Shown one piece after another: positions 62,806-64,000 of a stretch of 64,000 nt of DNA. Source of the DNA: Streptomyces europaeiscabiei (GTDB lineage: Bacteria > Actinomycetota > Actinomycetes > Streptomycetales > Streptomycetaceae). The DNA is taken from assembly GCF_036346855.1 (NCBI RefSeq), contig NZ_CP107841.1, positions 8,002,001-8,066,000 of the forward strand. Reading direction: 5' to 3'. Below the pieces are notes generated by a model. That model did no database searches, was not told the origin of the DNA, and worked only from the letters and a program-made list of their open reading frames with translations. A program made the position numbers and the translations under genes. Positions within the stretch are counted from its first letter, which is position 1. Each line of letters begins with the position of its first letter.

Positions 62806-63927
62806 ATGCGGACCAGATCCGGGCGCGCCGCTGCACAGGGTGCGACGGCCGACACCTCGACGAACGGCGGGGGCGAGCGGCTCAGGGCCGAGGCCACCCT
62901 TGCCGGTTCCTGGCTCGTCCTCGGCAAGGACGGCAGGCTCACCGCGTACGCCCGCGCGCGGACGGGCCTGCTGCGCTGGACGCAGGAGAAGCCCGGCGGC
63001 CCGCGGTGGACCGGTCCGGAGCTCTTCCCCGTGTCCGGTCTGACCGACCTCCACATCGTGCAGGGCGCGAACACCTACGTGCACTTCCTCGGCCGCCGCG
63101 AGGTCGTGAAGGCCGACGGTCCGCCCGCCGTGGACGTCGTGCACGCCATCCAGTACCAGACGGGCCGGCCCGTCACCGAGTGGCGTTCGCTGGGCAATCC
63201 GCACAAGGACCGGGCGAAGGCCGCGCGCTTCGGGACACCGACCGGGGGAGTGAGCGCCGACGGCAGTGTCCACGTCCTCGCGCGCAACGCGGGCGGCGGC
63301 GTCATGCTGCGCCGTGAGCTGACCGGCGGCAAGTGGAGTCCGTGGACCGATCTCAAGGGCAGCGGGGTGCAGGACCCGGTGACCGTGGTCGCGTACTCCT
63401 CCGGGCGGGTCGAGGCGATGGCCGGCGGCCGGGACGTCATCATGCGCTGGACGCAGGAGAAGCCCGGCGGCGACTTCGGCCAGGCGCCCACCATCCCGCT
63501 CGCGGTGGCCCGCGGCAGTGCGGTGGGCCTGGAGACCGGGCCCGACCGGGCCACGTACTACTGGACCGACCCGGCGACCGGAGGCATCGTCGCCCATCGC
63601 CCCGGAGGCCGGGTGATCCCGCTGGGCGGGGCACCGGCCGAGGACCCGGTCGCCGTGCTGCGGGCGCCGCTCGACGGGCACGACTGCACGGTGCTGGCCC
63701 ATCGCGACGTCGAGGGGCAGGTCGTGCTCGCTGCGTGCGGTACGGAGAACGAGCAGGCCGGGGTGTGGTGGTCGCCGACGGGCGAACGTTGCGTGGGGGC
63801 GCCGGCGTTGGCGCGGGACGCGTACGGGCGGGTGGTGCTCGGGGCGGTCGGGGCCGATGGCGCGCTGCGGACGGCCCGGCAGAACGATGAGGCCGGCTTG
63901 GCCCTGGCGCCGTTCGTACGTGTCTGA
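62806..63927 (+). CDS. Beta-propeller (tachylectin/PLL-like) repeat protein
   Basis: A 373-residue protein of repeated blades: LRWTQEKPGGPRWTGPELFP and MRWTQEKPGGDFGQAPTIP are two near-identical motifs, with further blades marked by VLARNAGGGVMLRREL and VLGAVGADGALRTARQ. Such propellers bind sugars or serve as scaffold. No signal peptide is evident, so it may be cytoplasmic. ATG 62806 follows GGGGCAGG; ATG 62785 in frame is an alternative. Function unknown. Confidence 0.78.
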   Translation: MRTRSGRAAAQGATADTSTNGGGERLRAEATLAGSWLVLGKDGRLTAYARARTGLLRWTQEKPGGPRWTGPELFPVSGLTDLHIVQGANTYVHFLGRREVVKADGPPAVDVVHAIQYQTGRPVTEWRSLGNPHKDRAKAARFGTPTGGVSADGSVHVLARNAGGGVMLRRELTGGKWSPWTDLKGSGVQDPVTVVAYSSGRVEAMAGGRDVIMRWTQEKPGGDFGQAPTIPLAVARGSAVGLETGPDRATYYWTDPATGGIVAHRPGGRVIPLGGAPAEDPVAVLRAPLDGHDCTVLAHRDVEGQVVLAACGTENEQAGVWWSPTGERCVGAPALARDAYGRVVLGAVGADGALRTARQNDEAGLALAPFVRV

Positions 63928-64000
63928 CGGCGGGGGCTTTCGGGTGCGATCAGGCTCGTACGGACCGCCTGCGCGTCCGCTGCTTCAGGCGGCCTCGCGG

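Overview
The window is a piece of a Streptomyces chromosome. The base composition is very G+C-rich with strong third-position G/C bias, GTG and TTG starts are common, and the right half follows the gene order I recall for S. coelicolor SCO5998 to SCO6014: MurA-like enzyme, aconitase, ngcEFG sugar transporter, rok7B7, xylFGH, dxs and an amino-acid permease. The gene names there rest on protein motifs plus this remembered synteny; no database search was run.

The left part (1 to about 26 kb) is accessory DNA with lower third-position GC in places and is built of several pieces. It starts with the end of a MurF-like gene and a tRNA-Ser 3' remnant that looks like an attachment scar. Next come two overlapping genes that share a short Gly-rich motif resembling amyloid-signalling motifs, one of them membrane-bound (800-1835); an OLD-family nuclease and a CoiA-like nuclease (2279-5568); and a HemC/HemB-like pair in which key active-site lysines are replaced (5831-7733). 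Around 8.1-12.9 kb lies a typical Streptomyces regulatory cluster: ATPase-type anti-sigma-like protein, XRE regulator, DUF397, and two copies of a small-protein/DUF6879 module in opposite orientation.

From 13.3 to 20.9 kb there is an integrative mobilizable element: DUF317 protein, relaxase, MobC, a dense array of GGGGACCGGTCCCC-type palindromes (candidate oriT), a zinc-finger protein, a winged-helix candidate replication initiator with iteron-like repeats inside its own coding sequence, then xis and int. It is followed by an exonuclease-BRCT-TerD fusion gene, a tRNA-Arg remnant, a catalytically dead integrase controlled by the same palindromic operator as the live one, and a second xis/int pair whose int starts at CTG.

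The right part (26-64 kb) is mostly conserved chromosome: XRE-MurA fusion, DUF4236 protein, VOC protein, aconitase with two upstream operator-like sites, a LuxR-type regulator, a large secreted subtilase, a two-component system, small regulators, a frameshifted beta-propeller pseudogene, a CebR-box-controlled cellulolytic LPMO, a secreted GH92 mannosidase, an IS200/IS605 element with intact TnpA and TnpB inserted directly in front of ngcE, the ngcEFG transporter, the ROK regulator, xylFGH, dxs (DXP synthase), a permease, a NYN-type nuclease and a beta-propeller protein. Functionally this half centres on carbohydrate capture (cellulose/chitin oxidation, mannoside cleavage, chito-oligosaccharide and xylose uptake) and central metabolism.
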